Origin: a virus
IMG/VR virus record: IMGVR_UViG_3300007519_000030
Coordinates: 1-40,292 of that record
Length of the DNA: 40,292 bases
Reading direction: 5' to 3' (one strand)
Position numbers and translations under genes: made by a program. The stretch's first letter is position 1. Each line of letters starts with the position of its first letter. Below are positions 1 to 6,932 of this stretch, in pieces. The notes under the pieces are model-generated. The model saw only the letters and a list, made by a program, of their open reading frames with translations, was not told the DNA's origin and ran no database searches.

Positions 1-514
1 CTATATGGTGACCATTAGATAAATGTTTTTCTAAAATATCAAAACTATCATCAGTTTCATTAACAGAAAATACCTCACCATTTAATTTACCTATAGCAAA
101 CATAGTTACATAGCAATGTTCATGGTTTAATAATAACTCAACATCATCAGTAATTAATTTAATTTCATCACCATTTTTATTTTCAAAATTTAACGTTTTG
201 ATTAGAACAGTAAATTTATATTCTGGTTTTGCTATACCACCATTTAGATTATCACATAGGGTATATTCTAACACCTCATTTTTAGTTGAATCATCCATAT
301 ACACATTTAATTCTTTAAATTTAGTTTTAAAATCATCAGACCAATTTGATTTTAAAACCTCATCCCGTAATTCATCATGTTTTTGGTGAAGTTTTTCACC
401 TTTTTCTAGTAGTTCTTTAATTCTTTTATTCATTTTTAATTCATTAATATCAATTTCCTCAACTAAACCAGTAGTTTTATTTCTTATAACTATCTTAGTA
501 TCAGAACAAAAACA
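1..514 (-). mobile_element. Second ClpC intein, in the AAA2 P-loop (partial)
   Basis: After GPTGVGK in the second ATPase module the sequence changes to CFCSDTKIVIRNKTTG, closely resembling the start of the AAA1 split intein ([16 protein letters not shown]). It occupies the equivalent site, between the P-loop Lys and the expected Thr. The reading frame stays open for 171 codons to the window edge, so this copy is not split as early as its paralogue. The end and any endonuclease domain lie outside the window. Confidence 0.85.
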
Positions 515-1894
515 CTTACCGACTCCAGTGGGTCCCAGAAAGATAAATGACCCCACTGGCTTACTTTTATCTTTAATACCAATACGATTACGTTTAATTG
601 CTTTAACAACTTTGGTAACTGCGTCATCTTGACCGATTACTTTACCCATTAGTTCTTTATCTAAAAGCATTAGACGTTTACTTTCACCAGTTGATATTTT
701 AGTTAATGGTATTCCAGTCATCATAGATACGACATCAGAAATTAATTCTACACCAACTTCAGTAACATCTTTATCTAGACTTTCTTGCCATACTTTCATA
801 GCCTTATCTAATTCTTGACTTATTTTTCTATCCTCATCTCTAAGTTTAGCAGCTTCCTCGTATTTTTGTTTGATTATAACCTCTTTTTTCTGTTCATTAA
901 CCTCATTTCGCTTATTTTCTAGCAATTTAATAGCGTTTGGTTTTTCAATACCAACATTTGTTGCCGCACCAGCTTCATCTAAAACATCTATGGCTTTATC
1001 TGGCATTGCTCTATCCATAATGTATCTAGCTGAAAGTTTAACACATTCCTCAATGGCTTCATCGGTATACTTAACATTATGGTGTTTTTCATATTTTTCT
1101 TTAATATTGTTAAGAATAACTATTGTTTCATCTAGCGTTGGTTCTTCCACAAGAATTTGTTGAAATCTTCTTACGAGGGCTCCATCTTTTTCGATATTTT
1201 CACGATATTCATCCAGTGTAGTTGCACCAATTACTTGAAGTTCACCCCTAGCTAATGCTGGTTTAAATATATTTGACGCATCTAGAGAACCAGAAGCATT
1301 ACCAGCACCTACAATAGTGTGTAGTTCATCTATGAATAAAATAACATTTGGATTTGCTTTACATTCTTCTAGAACAGCTTTCATTCTTTCCTCAAATTGG
1401 CCACGGTATTTAGTACCAGCAACTATCGATGCTAAATCTAGACTAAAAATTCTTTTATTGATTAGGGTTCTAGGTGCGTTACCATCCATTATTAATTGTG
1501 CTAACCCTTCTACTATTGCAGTATTATGTGATAATATTCCGTTAGTATAATATCTTCTATTTGAACCCTCAGTTAATTGAAAATCATACATAATCTCTTC
1601 GTAACCTAAATTGGTTATACCAATAACCTCAACTTCAGATAAACTATCATCACCATTAACACAGATTTTGTCACCAATCAATAAATTTTTAATAAAGACC
1701 TCTTCCATATCATCTTTATAGAATACGATATGGTTATCCGCACATTTAAGTTTTTTCCCATCATTTAAGTTAAGCTGATATACTTGATAAGGTATTGTTT
1801 CATGTAGTTTCGCAAGTTTCACAAAACCACTATCAGTTAAGATACTAAAACCAGACATATCAAATGATTTGGTTATTTTTTTTAATTCTTCCAT
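1..1894 (-). CDS. clpC: ClpC-like AAA+ ATPase, C-terminal part (partial at left edge)
   Basis: Second half of a gene-in-pieces ClpC-type unfoldase. Codons 1-124 are the C-terminal fragment of a split intein ending SHN. The host protein resumes at Thr with TAIVEGLAQ, the residues that normally follow the first Walker A Lys. Then come Walker B (ILFIDELHT), pore-loop and sensor regions, a short middle domain with a UvrB-like QKYEEAAKLRDED helix that points to ClpC rather than ClpB, and the second AAA module start (MTGIPLTKIS, LIGQD-like KVIGQDDAV). The second Walker A (GPTGVGK) is interrupted at codon 461 by another intein, still open at position 1. The ATG at 1894 follows an A/T-rich leader. 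The protein cannot be active until the trans-splicing described for the split intein. Family assignment is secure; the 3' end is outside the window. Confidence 0.9.
   Translation of the reverse strand, partial: MEELKKITKSFDMSGFSILTDSGFVKLAKLHETIPYQVYQLNLNDGKKLKCADNHIVFYKDDMEEVFIKNLLIGDKICVNGDDSLSEVEVIGITNLGYEEIMYDFQLTEGSNRRYYTNGILSHNTAIVEGLAQLIMDGNAPRTLINKRIFSLDLASIVAGTKYRGQFEERMKAVLEECKANPNVILFIDELHTIVGAGNASGSLDASNIFKPALARGELQVIGATTLDEYRENIEKDGALVRRFQQILVEEPTLDETIVILNNIKEKYEKHHNVKYTDEAIEECVKLSARYIMDRAMPDKAIDVLDEAGAATNVGIEKPNAIKLLENKRNEVNEQKKEVIIKQKYEEAAKLRDEDRKISQELDKAMKVWQESLDKDVTEVGVELISDVVSMMTGIPLTKISTGESKRLMLLDKELMGKVIGQDDAVTKVVKAIKRNRIGIKDKSKPVGSFIFLGPTGVGKCFCSDTKIVIRNKTTGLVEEIDINELKMNKRIKELLEKGEKLHQKHDELRDEVLKSNWSDDFKTKFKELNVYMDDSTKNEVLEYTLCDNLNGGIAKPEYKFTVLIKTLNFENKNGDEIKLITDDVELLLNHEHCYVTMFAIGKLNGEVFSVNETDDSFDILEKHLSNGHHI
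1523..1894 (-). mobile_element. Split intein, C-terminal fragment (124 aa)
   Basis: Residues 1-124 of the downstream clpC gene look like the C-terminal part of a HINT domain: a block with CADNHIVF resembling intein block B (TxxH-like NHI), LLIGDKI, and a C-terminal block ending NGILSHN followed by Thr+1. It is preceded by its own ATG. Together with the 33-residue N fragment at 2319-2420 it would make a 157-residue mini-intein without an endonuclease domain. The short N fragment and long C fragment match the 'atypically split' inteins known from phage and metagenomic terminases. Confidence 0.85.
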
Positions 1895-1896
1895 TT

Positions 1897-2251
1897 TTAT
1901 TTATTTAAAAATTTAATGCATTTATTTATTATTTCTTCTCTATTTCCCCATCTATATTCCGAATCCCAAACTACCATTACATCAAACCCTTTCTAACCAA
2001 AAATTAAGGTTGTTAGGTATTTTATATTTAAAATTAAACCTACCAACAATAAACCAATCTAATAAACTAGATTTAATCGAGTGGTCTAATAAAACTAAAT
2101 CATTATAAATCAATTGTATTTAATTTTCTAAAGTTTCCACATTAATAAATTTGTTTTTTTATTTTATAAAACCCTTCAAGTTATCAACGTTTTTAAAATA
2201 TTCGTTAAACTCAACTTCAAAATTACCATTCTTTTTATATTTAATTTTCAT
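1897..2251 (-). pseudogene. Decayed homing endonuclease between the clpC halves (Vsr-like type)
   Basis: This fills the 424-base gap between the two clpC genes. Three fragments in shifting frames read in the operon direction: an ATG-started 30-codon piece (MKIKYKKNGNFEVEF...), a middle piece containing LLDHSIKSSLLDWF and NFWLER, and a last piece GFDVMVVWDSEYRW...KCIKFLNK that ends just before the clpC C-half. The last piece matches my recollection of the C-terminus of Vsr-like phage homing endonucleases (VMVVWESEY...CIKFLN). Stop codons and frameshifts break it. Position between split-intein halves fits the published 'fractured gene' arrangement. Endonuclease family is inferred from memory of the motif. 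Confidence 0.6.
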
Positions 2252-2318
2252 ACATTTACTTTTATTATAAACATATTCAATAGTAAGAAAAGTAAATAAT
2301 GAAGTGAAAAAAAGTTAA

Positions 2319-2420
2319 TTAGCTGTTGGTAAACGTATTTAATAAATTAGTTATTGTTGTTTTAAACACTTCTCCAGTTAAATCATTTCTCATAACTACC
2401 TCAGTATCAGGACAAATACA
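2319..2420 (-). mobile_element. Split intein, N-terminal fragment (33 aa)
   Basis: Starts with Cys directly after the P-loop Lys (GVGK|C) and reads [16 protein letters not shown]..., an intein block A, then stops after 33 residues. Its mate is at 1523-1894; splicing would join ...GEPGVGK to TAIVEGLA..., exactly restoring the Clp family P-loop. Confidence 0.88.
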
Positions 2421-3119
2421 CTTACCAACTCCTGGCTCACCAATCAACACTGGGTTATTTTTCTTTCTCCTAGATAATATCTGAGATATCCTCTTAATTT
2501 CTGGGGCTCTACCAACAACTGGGTCTAATTCACCTCTTTCAACGGCTTTAGATATATCTCTACAGAAATTATCTAATACTGGTGTTTTACTTTTAGGTTC
2601 ACCTTGTTTTGATTTCCCATTAAAAGAATCTAGCTCATCACTAGATTCTTCCAATGCACTTTTAATTTGTTCTGGTTTATAATCTTCACCAACCATTGAT
2701 ATTAAAAATATGTCATAAGTAATTCCCATATCGATTAAAAATTTAGATATTGGATACTTAGAATTTAACATAGCCAACATGATGTGAGTAGTGTCAATCA
2801 TAATATCACCTAATTTATCACACTCTTTATCTAAAGAATTTATAATAGCCTTACTTTCGTCAGAAAAAGGAAGTGAGCGTCTATTTTTACTTACTCTAGG
2901 TATTAAATCATTCACTCTAACAAATGTATAAATTAAATCATATAAATCTGAAGGTTCTACTTTTAATTTTTTTAATATATTTACACATGTATTATCATTA
3001 TCAGATAATATCGATAAGAGTATATGCTCTGGTTTAACTTTAACATCATCAAAAGCTTTAGCTTCTTTAATTGAGTTATTCATTATAATCTTAACTTTAG
3101 GATAAATTTCTCTATTCAT
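2319..3119 (-). CDS. clpC: ClpC-like AAA+ ATPase, N-terminal part with N-intein
   Basis: 266 residues. Residues about 1-140 resemble the Clp N-domain double repeat ([29 protein letters not shown]), followed by a linker and the typical entry to the first AAA module ([36 protein letters not shown]). Residues 234-266 are the intein N fragment starting at Cys, then a stop. The protein thus ends inside the first Walker A motif. It is transcribed first in the operon from the promoter at 3146-3176, with the other half 424 bases downstream. Clp ATPases remodel or feed proteins to proteases; phage roles are not established. Confidence 0.9.
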   Translation of the reverse strand: MNREIYPKVKIIMNNSIKEAKAFDDVKVKPEHILLSILSDNDNTCVNILKKLKVEPSDLYDLIYTFVRVNDLIPRVSKNRRSLPFSDESKAIINSLDKECDKLGDIMIDTTHIMLAMLNSKYPISKFLIDMGITYDIFLISMVGEDYKPEQIKSALEESSDELDSFNGKSKQGEPKSKTPVLDNFCRDISKAVERGELDPVVGRAPEIKRISQILSRRKKNNPVLIGEPGVGKCICPDTEVVMRNDLTGEVFKTTITNLLNTFTNS

Positions 3120-3145
3120 ATTTTTTTTTTATTAATTTTTTTCAG

Positions 3146-3176
3146 CAAATGTACTAATATTTATTTAATAAACCAA
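3146..3176 (-). promoter_or_regulatory. Host-type (Bacteroidota) promoter for clpC operon
   Basis: On the minus strand TTG (3176-3174), a 20-bp spacer, then TACATTTG (3153-3146), matching the Bacteroidota -33/-7 pattern TTG-N19-21-TAnnTTTG. It lies about 27 nt before the ATG at 3119. Confidence 0.65.
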
Positions 3177-3177
3177 C

Positions 3178-3207
3178 TTGATTTACAATTAAATATTCGT
3201 ATATTTG
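3178..3207 (+). promoter_or_regulatory. Host-type (Bacteroidota) promoter for the 3219 operon
   Basis: TTG (3178-3180), 19-bp spacer, TATATTTG (3200-3207), matching TAnnTTTG. It leaves a leader of only a few bases before ATG 3219/3222. It is back to back with the minus-strand promoter; the two -33 boxes are one base apart. Confidence 0.65.
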
Positions 3208-3218
3208 TATAAAAGTAA

Positions 3219-3458
3219 ATGATGAGCGTGAGTTATACAAGAATTGAATTAATATTAAAAATAAATGATACGGTATTTGGCAGTACGGTTAAATTAGAAT
3301 TTATTAATTGTGAAGTAAATTTTCAAGCTGATTTTATGATAATTACAACAGTTTCAGAATTTGGTTCGAAAGAAAATAATGATACCTATACATATAATAA
3401 TAAAATTTTTAAATTATCTGAAATATCATCATATCAAACAACAAAAATAATAAAGTAA
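3219..3458 (+). CDS. Small hypothetical protein, first gene of rightward early-type operon
   Basis: 79 residues (or 78 if the second ATG at 3222 is used). Mixed beta-rich sequence with no motif I recognise, no signal peptide and no membrane segment. It directly follows a well-formed host-type promoter and is followed after 16 nt by the KTSC-domain gene, so it is probably co-transcribed early in infection. Function unknown. Confidence 0.6.
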   Translation: MMSVSYTRIELILKINDTVFGSTVKLEFINCEVNFQADFMIITTVSEFGSKENNDTYTYNNKIFKLSEISSYQTTKIIK

Positions 3459-3474
3459 AAAAACAAAAAAAAAA

Positions 3475-3933
3475 ATGATTTTAAAAAGAAAAGAACAAGA
3501 AGGTGTAGTTAAAGCTATTTATTCATCGTCTAACATTTGTGCATCAACGTATAACAACTTAACAAACGATTTAACGTTGATTTTTACGTATGGTGGTCAA
3601 TACCTATATAAAGGTGTTTCAAAAACAGATTATACACGTTTTGAACTTGCTGATAGTCAAGGTTCAATATTGAGTAGTCATATAAAAAAATACTCTAGTG
3701 AAAAGTTAGGTGGTATTGATGTTACTGAGATGATTAAAGAAATAAAAGAATTAGAGTTGGTTGGAGATACATCGACACCAGAATCTAGAACAAAAGAATT
3801 ATTAGAAGCTATGAGTACTATTATTGCTAATTACTTTAAGAATGGTAATGTTACGAAAGCATCGTTAAAAGGTTTAAAAGATAATATTAGTAATTTAGAA
3901 AAAATAACTACAAATAACGTAACTATTGTTTAA
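3475..3933 (+). CDS. KTSC-domain protein
   Basis: 152 residues. Residues about 15-75 fit the KTSC domain: a YNNLTNDLTLIFTYGGQYLYKGVS stretch split by short turns, then ...SQGSILSSHIKKY, matching the family pattern of a beta-hairpin followed by Y-x-GV and a KG/S..xxHI helix. The family is common in phages and often linked to nucleic-acid proteins, but its role is unknown. The C-terminal 70 residues are helical and charged. It ends 7 nt before the thymidylate synthase start. Confidence 0.7.
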   Translation: MILKRKEQEGVVKAIYSSSNICASTYNNLTNDLTLIFTYGGQYLYKGVSKTDYTRFELADSQGSILSSHIKKYSSEKLGGIDVTEMIKEIKELELVGDTSTPESRTKELLEAMSTIIANYFKNGNVTKASLKGLKDNISNLEKITTNNVTIV

Positions 3934-3940
3934 ACATATA

Positions 3941-4258
3941 ATGAATAAATTAGATAAAGATTATCAAAATATACTTAGGGATATAATAGATTTTGGTATT
4001 AAAAAGGAGGATAGAACTGGTACTGGTACTCTTTCATTGTTCTCTCATCAAATAAAACATGATATGTCAACTGGATTCCCTTTGTTAACAACAAAAAAAA
4101 TGTTTACCAAAGGAATTATAACTGAATTATTATGGTTTCTTAAAGGAGATACAAATATAAAATATCTCGTGGATAATGGTTGTAATATTTGGAATGGGGA
4201 TAGTTATAATTTTTACTTAAAAGAATGTGAAAAATTAAAAAAAGATAACAATAATTAG
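3941..4258 (+). CDS. thyA: Thymidylate synthase, N-terminal piece
   Basis: 105 residues from ATG 3941 (an upstream TTG in frame is less likely because it overlaps the previous gene). It carries the ThyA N-terminus: EDRTGTGTLSLF with the phosphate-binding Arg, FPLLTTKKMF, and ELLWFLKGDTNIKYLVDNG...IWNGD. It then runs into a short tail (KKDNNN) and stop. The next part of the enzyme (residues after about 105) is encoded by the separate frame at 5004. Product: half of the dUMP methylase of dTMP synthesis. Whether the halves associate or are joined at RNA level cannot be read from sequence; see the GIY-YIG gene. Confidence 0.9.
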   Translation: MNKLDKDYQNILRDIIDFGIKKEDRTGTGTLSLFSHQIKHDMSTGFPLLTTKKMFTKGIITELLWFLKGDTNIKYLVDNGCNIWNGDSYNFYLKECEKLKKDNNN

Positions 4259-4278
4259 TAGTTCTTATACCCATCACC

Positions 4279-4287
4279 ATATTTATA
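4279..4287 (+). promoter_or_regulatory. Putative late promoter box for GIY-YIG gene
   Basis: ATATTTATA, 13 nt before the ATG at 4301 and inside the thyA interruption. Same box and spacing as before several late genes. Known parallel: the I-TevI gene in the T4 td intron also has its own late promoter. Confidence 0.45.
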
Positions 4288-4300
4288 TATAAACTAAAAT

Positions 4301-5017
4301 ATGGAAAAAAAATATTATTTATACATTAAGACGAGCCCAATAGGGTTAAGGTATCTAGGTAAAACAACAAAAGACCCGTTTATATATTTAGGTAGTGGTA
4401 AAATTTGGAAGCGTCATATTAAAAAACATAATTTGACGATTGGTGATATTAAGACCGAGATTGTTTTTGAAACAACCGATATTGACAAGTTAATTGAAAA
4501 AGGACTTGAATTGAGTTTATTGTACGATGTTGTTAAGTCAAAAGAATGGGCTAATTTGAGAGAAGAAATAGGTGACGGTGGAGATACATCTAAATTTATA
4601 GATTATTCAAACCCAACATTTCACAATCCAGAAAATAGTAAACACTTGAATGATTGGTTGAAGAATGTTAGTGATGATGAAATAAAAAAAATACTTAGAG
4701 AACGAATCGAAAAAGTTGATTTTAAGAAAAGAGCTGATAAAGCAAAGAAAAATACTGATTGGGATAGTTGGAGAGAATCAATAAAAAACAGGAAAACAGA
4801 TTATTCATTCCTAAATAAAGTACATGAACAGAGTAAAAAACCTATTTATCAACTTAATTTAGATGGTGAAGTTATTGATGTGTTTAGTTCAGCTGTAGAT
4901 GCCGCTAATGTGTTAAACATAAATGTTGGGGGGATTGGACATTGTTTAAGAGGTAGGAATAAAACCGCTGGTGGTTATAAATGGAAATATAAAAATATAG
5001 AAGATGAAAGCAAATAG
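4301..5017 (+). CDS. GIY-YIG homing endonuclease with NUMOD-type DNA-binding repeat
   Basis: 238 residues. N-terminal GIY-YIG-like nuclease module (YYLYIKTSP...LRYLGKT, then IYLGSGKIWKRHIKKH with the conserved Arg/His region, and Glu at ELSLLYD...), followed by LREEIGDGGDTS. The central part is basic and helical. The C-terminus has a NUMOD1-like unit: KPIYQLNLDGEVIDVFSSA, then a helix and GGYKWKY. It interrupts the thymidylate synthase gene, beginning 43 nt after the first half's stop and overlapping the second half by 14 nt. That leaves no room for a group I intron core, so I read it as a free-standing seg/mob-type gene inserted in thyA. Confidence 0.85.
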   Translation: MEKKYYLYIKTSPIGLRYLGKTTKDPFIYLGSGKIWKRHIKKHNLTIGDIKTEIVFETTDIDKLIEKGLELSLLYDVVKSKEWANLREEIGDGGDTSKFIDYSNPTFHNPENSKHLNDWLKNVSDDEIKKILRERIEKVDFKKRADKAKKNTDWDSWRESIKNRKTDYSFLNKVHEQSKKPIYQLNLDGEVIDVFSSAVDAANVLNINVGGIGHCLRGRNKTAGGYKWKYKNIEDESK

Positions 5018-5801
5018 AAATGATTTACATGAAAGTGGTAGACCTTATACACAAGAAGAATTTACTGATAGAATTAAAACTGATATTAAATTTGCTAAAA
5101 AATGGGGTGATTTAGGTCCAGTATATGGAAAACAATGGAGAGCGTGGGGTGGGTATAAACTAGTACCTTCTTCTTACTATCATGGTAGTGTTACACATTT
5201 TGATAGGCAACCAATTTTAGACCAAATTAAAGAGTTAATACACAGTTTAAAAAATGACCCAGACTCAAGACGATTGATTGTCTCAGCTTGGAATGTTGGT
5301 GAGATTGACAAGATGGTTTTACCGCCTTGTCATTGGGCATTTGAGTGTTATACTGAAGAATTAAGTGACGAGGAAAGGGTTAAATTGGCTGGCGGTACTA
5401 TCCAAGTAAAATATCCAGCACTAACAATTAAACAAATTAAATCTTGTGATGAAAGAAACATACCAAAAAGAAAACTTAGTCTTAAATGGCATCAAAGAAG
5501 TGTTGACACATTTTTAGGTTTACCATTTAATATAGCATCTTATGGTTTGTTATTAGAAATGTTAGCTAAGGAGGTTAATATGGTTCCTAGTTTTTTAATA
5601 GGTGATTTAACCAATGTACATTTATATTCTAATCATATAGAACAAGCTAAAGAACAGTTGAGAAGAGATTCATTTGACTTACCTAGATTGGAGATACATG
5701 GTGAACCTATTGGTTCTGACATATCAGACTATAACATTGACCAATTTAAATTTACTGGGTACGAATCACATCCAACGATAAAAGCTCCTTTATCGAATTA
5801 A
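5004..5801 (+). CDS. thyA: Thymidylate synthase, C-terminal piece
   Basis: 265 residues starting at ATG 5004 within the end of the endonuclease gene. It contains WGDLGPVYGKQWRAW, DPDSRRLIVSAWN, the catalytic Cys in LPPCHWAFE, WHQRSVDTFLGLPFNIASYG, and HLYSNHIEQA; all standard ThyA motifs are present. The extra segment before WGDLGP (TQEEFTDRIKTDIKF) is the form seen in longer phage and bacterial enzymes. N- and C-pieces together cover a full enzyme without obvious loss, which argues that function is kept despite the break. A terminator follows at 5807. Confidence 0.92.
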   Translation: MKANRNDLHESGRPYTQEEFTDRIKTDIKFAKKWGDLGPVYGKQWRAWGGYKLVPSSYYHGSVTHFDRQPILDQIKELIHSLKNDPDSRRLIVSAWNVGEIDKMVLPPCHWAFECYTEELSDEERVKLAGGTIQVKYPALTIKQIKSCDERNIPKRKLSLKWHQRSVDTFLGLPFNIASYGLLLEMLAKEVNMVPSFLIGDLTNVHLYSNHIEQAKEQLRRDSFDLPRLEIHGEPIGSDISDYNIDQFKFTGYESHPTIKAPLSN

Positions 5802-5806
5802 TAAAT

Positions 5807-5833
5807 AAAAGCTACATTAAGTAGTTTTTTTTT
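5807..5833 (+). terminator. Rho-independent terminator after thyA
   Basis: Stem AAAGCTAC / GTAGTTTT (one G-T pair) with loop ATTAA, running into nine T. It separates the early-type operon from the virion-gene block. Confidence 0.7.
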
Positions 5834-5843
5834 GTTTTTGTTA

Positions 5844-5852
5844 ATATTTATA
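5844..5852 (+). promoter_or_regulatory. Putative late promoter box
   Basis: ATATTTATA ending 15 nt before the ATG at 5868, directly after the thyA terminator. Confidence 0.5.
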
Positions 5853-5867
5853 AGAAAGAAATAGATT

Positions 5868-6113
5868 ATGGCAAAAATAAATGATATACATAGCATTATA
5901 GTTCCAGCATCATCCCCTAATTTAACCGCACATACATATACTGAGATATATGGTGGTTCTGCTGGTTGCACAATAACACTTAACGGTGTTGGTGTATCTA
6001 TTGGTGCTTCTTCTAGTATCTATGTTTGGGTAAGGACAATAAGTGGTGGTGATGGTTGTTTTTTATTAGGTGAAAACAAAGATGTATTCCAAGGAAGTAA
6101 TAATTTACAATAA
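5868..6113 (+). CDS. Small hypothetical protein, possible virion component
   Basis: 81 residues, rich in Gly, Ser and Thr with alternating beta pattern (YGGSAGCTITLNGVGVSIGASSSIYVWV) and no charged helical regions. It starts a gene block preceded by a terminator and a late-type box. The composition fits a small beta-sandwich virion protein, but I recognise no family. Confidence 0.55.
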   Translation: MAKINDIHSIIVPASSPNLTAHTYTEIYGGSAGCTITLNGVGVSIGASSSIYVWVRTISGGDGCFLLGENKDVFQGSNNLQ

Positions 6114-6135
6114 AAATAAATAATATAAAATAAAT

Positions 6136-6918
6136 ATGAAAAATAATAAAATAATGCCATTAGGTCTTAAGGGTGAAGAAATAAATGAACGTATGCGTCA
6201 TTTAATGGGTATTAAAACAATCAACGAAAATAAAACATCATATGTTATTGAGTTAACTAAGATTGGTCCAGATAATAAAGCTTACGCTATTGTTAGAGAA
6301 AATCATGAATATTATATTAAAATTAGCGATAAAACTTCAAACATATTAGCTGAAGATTTTAAATATATTGGTGGTTTACAAAATAAAAAATCTGAATCTT
6401 ATCCTTCATATGCTAAAGCAACTAAACATTTAAATTTAAGGTTTAATTCATTGGCTGAAGCTTTCGATAAAGAACTTACTATAAACGTATTGAAAGATGA
6501 TAATTTATTATCTGAATCTGGTATTGCTGGTTTCTCTAATTATGGTGGAAATGGTTTTTCTGGTGCTGGAAATTTAGCAGGTAATACTGTGTTATATGAA
6601 GAAGAGGGAGAAATTGAAGAAGAAATTGAAATGACTGAGGAAGAAGCTATTATCGAAGCTATGTTAACTGAAAAAGACTGCGGAACTGGAGACGTAAAAG
6701 AAGAATCTATGGAGGAGTCAATTGATAGATTAACTGAGATGCTTGAAGTTCCATCTGAAAATAGCGAAAATAGCGAAAAAATAGAAAGTATTATTGCTGA
6801 ACTAACTGAAAAAGGTAGAGAAATTAATCCTAATAATATTAGTATAGCTTCATTGTTTCGTAAAGGTGGAACTGTAAGTGAAGAAGCGGCAGCTGCTTAT
6901 TTAAAAAAAAAAGTTTAA
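6136..6918 (+). CDS. Acidic hypothetical protein, probably N-terminal part of the 6933 protein
   Basis: 260 residues. Residues 1-100 form a mixed domain (YVIELTKIGPDNKAYAIVRE...YYIKI; PSYAKATKHLNLRFNSLAEAF). Residues 135-210 are very acidic (EEEGEIEEEIEMTEEEA), then a helical tail. The gene ends in a run of ten A (6903-6912). Reading one base back at this run leads without stop into the next gene (SLNETKYMLKLDALEP...), so the two may be one protein made by -1 frameshifting or by an assembly indel. Function unknown; the neighbourhood suggests a head or virion protein. Confidence 0.65.
   Translation: MKNNKIMPLGLKGEEINERMRHLMGIKTINENKTSYVIELTKIGPDNKAYAIVRENHEYYIKISDKTSNILAEDFKYIGGLQNKKSESYPSYAKATKHLNLRFNSLAEAFDKELTINVLKDDNLLSESGIAGFSNYGGNGFSGAGNLAGNTVLYEEEGEIEEEIEMTEEEAIIEAMLTEKDCGTGDVKEESMEESIDRLTEMLEVPSENSENSEKIESIIAELTEKGREINPNNISIASLFRKGGTVSEEAAAAYLKKKV
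6903..6912 (+). other. A10 slippery run joining two reading frames
   Basis: TTT followed by ten A and G at the very end of the 6136 gene. The -1 frame is open from 6882 through the ATG at 6933, so slippage here would fuse both genes into a protein of roughly 750 residues. No stable pseudoknot was evident downstream by eye. Confidence 0.4.
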
Positions 6919-6932
6919 ACGAAACTAAATAT

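Noticed and set aside
1317-1550. Plus-strand open frames opposite clpC
   Set aside because: Shadows of the well-conserved AAA module on the minus strand.
4240-5010. Group I intron in thyA
   Set aside because: Only 43 nt separate the first stop from the endonuclease ATG, and the endonuclease frame with a complete NUMOD-like end reaches into the second half. There is no room for a free ribozyme core; kept only as an alternative.
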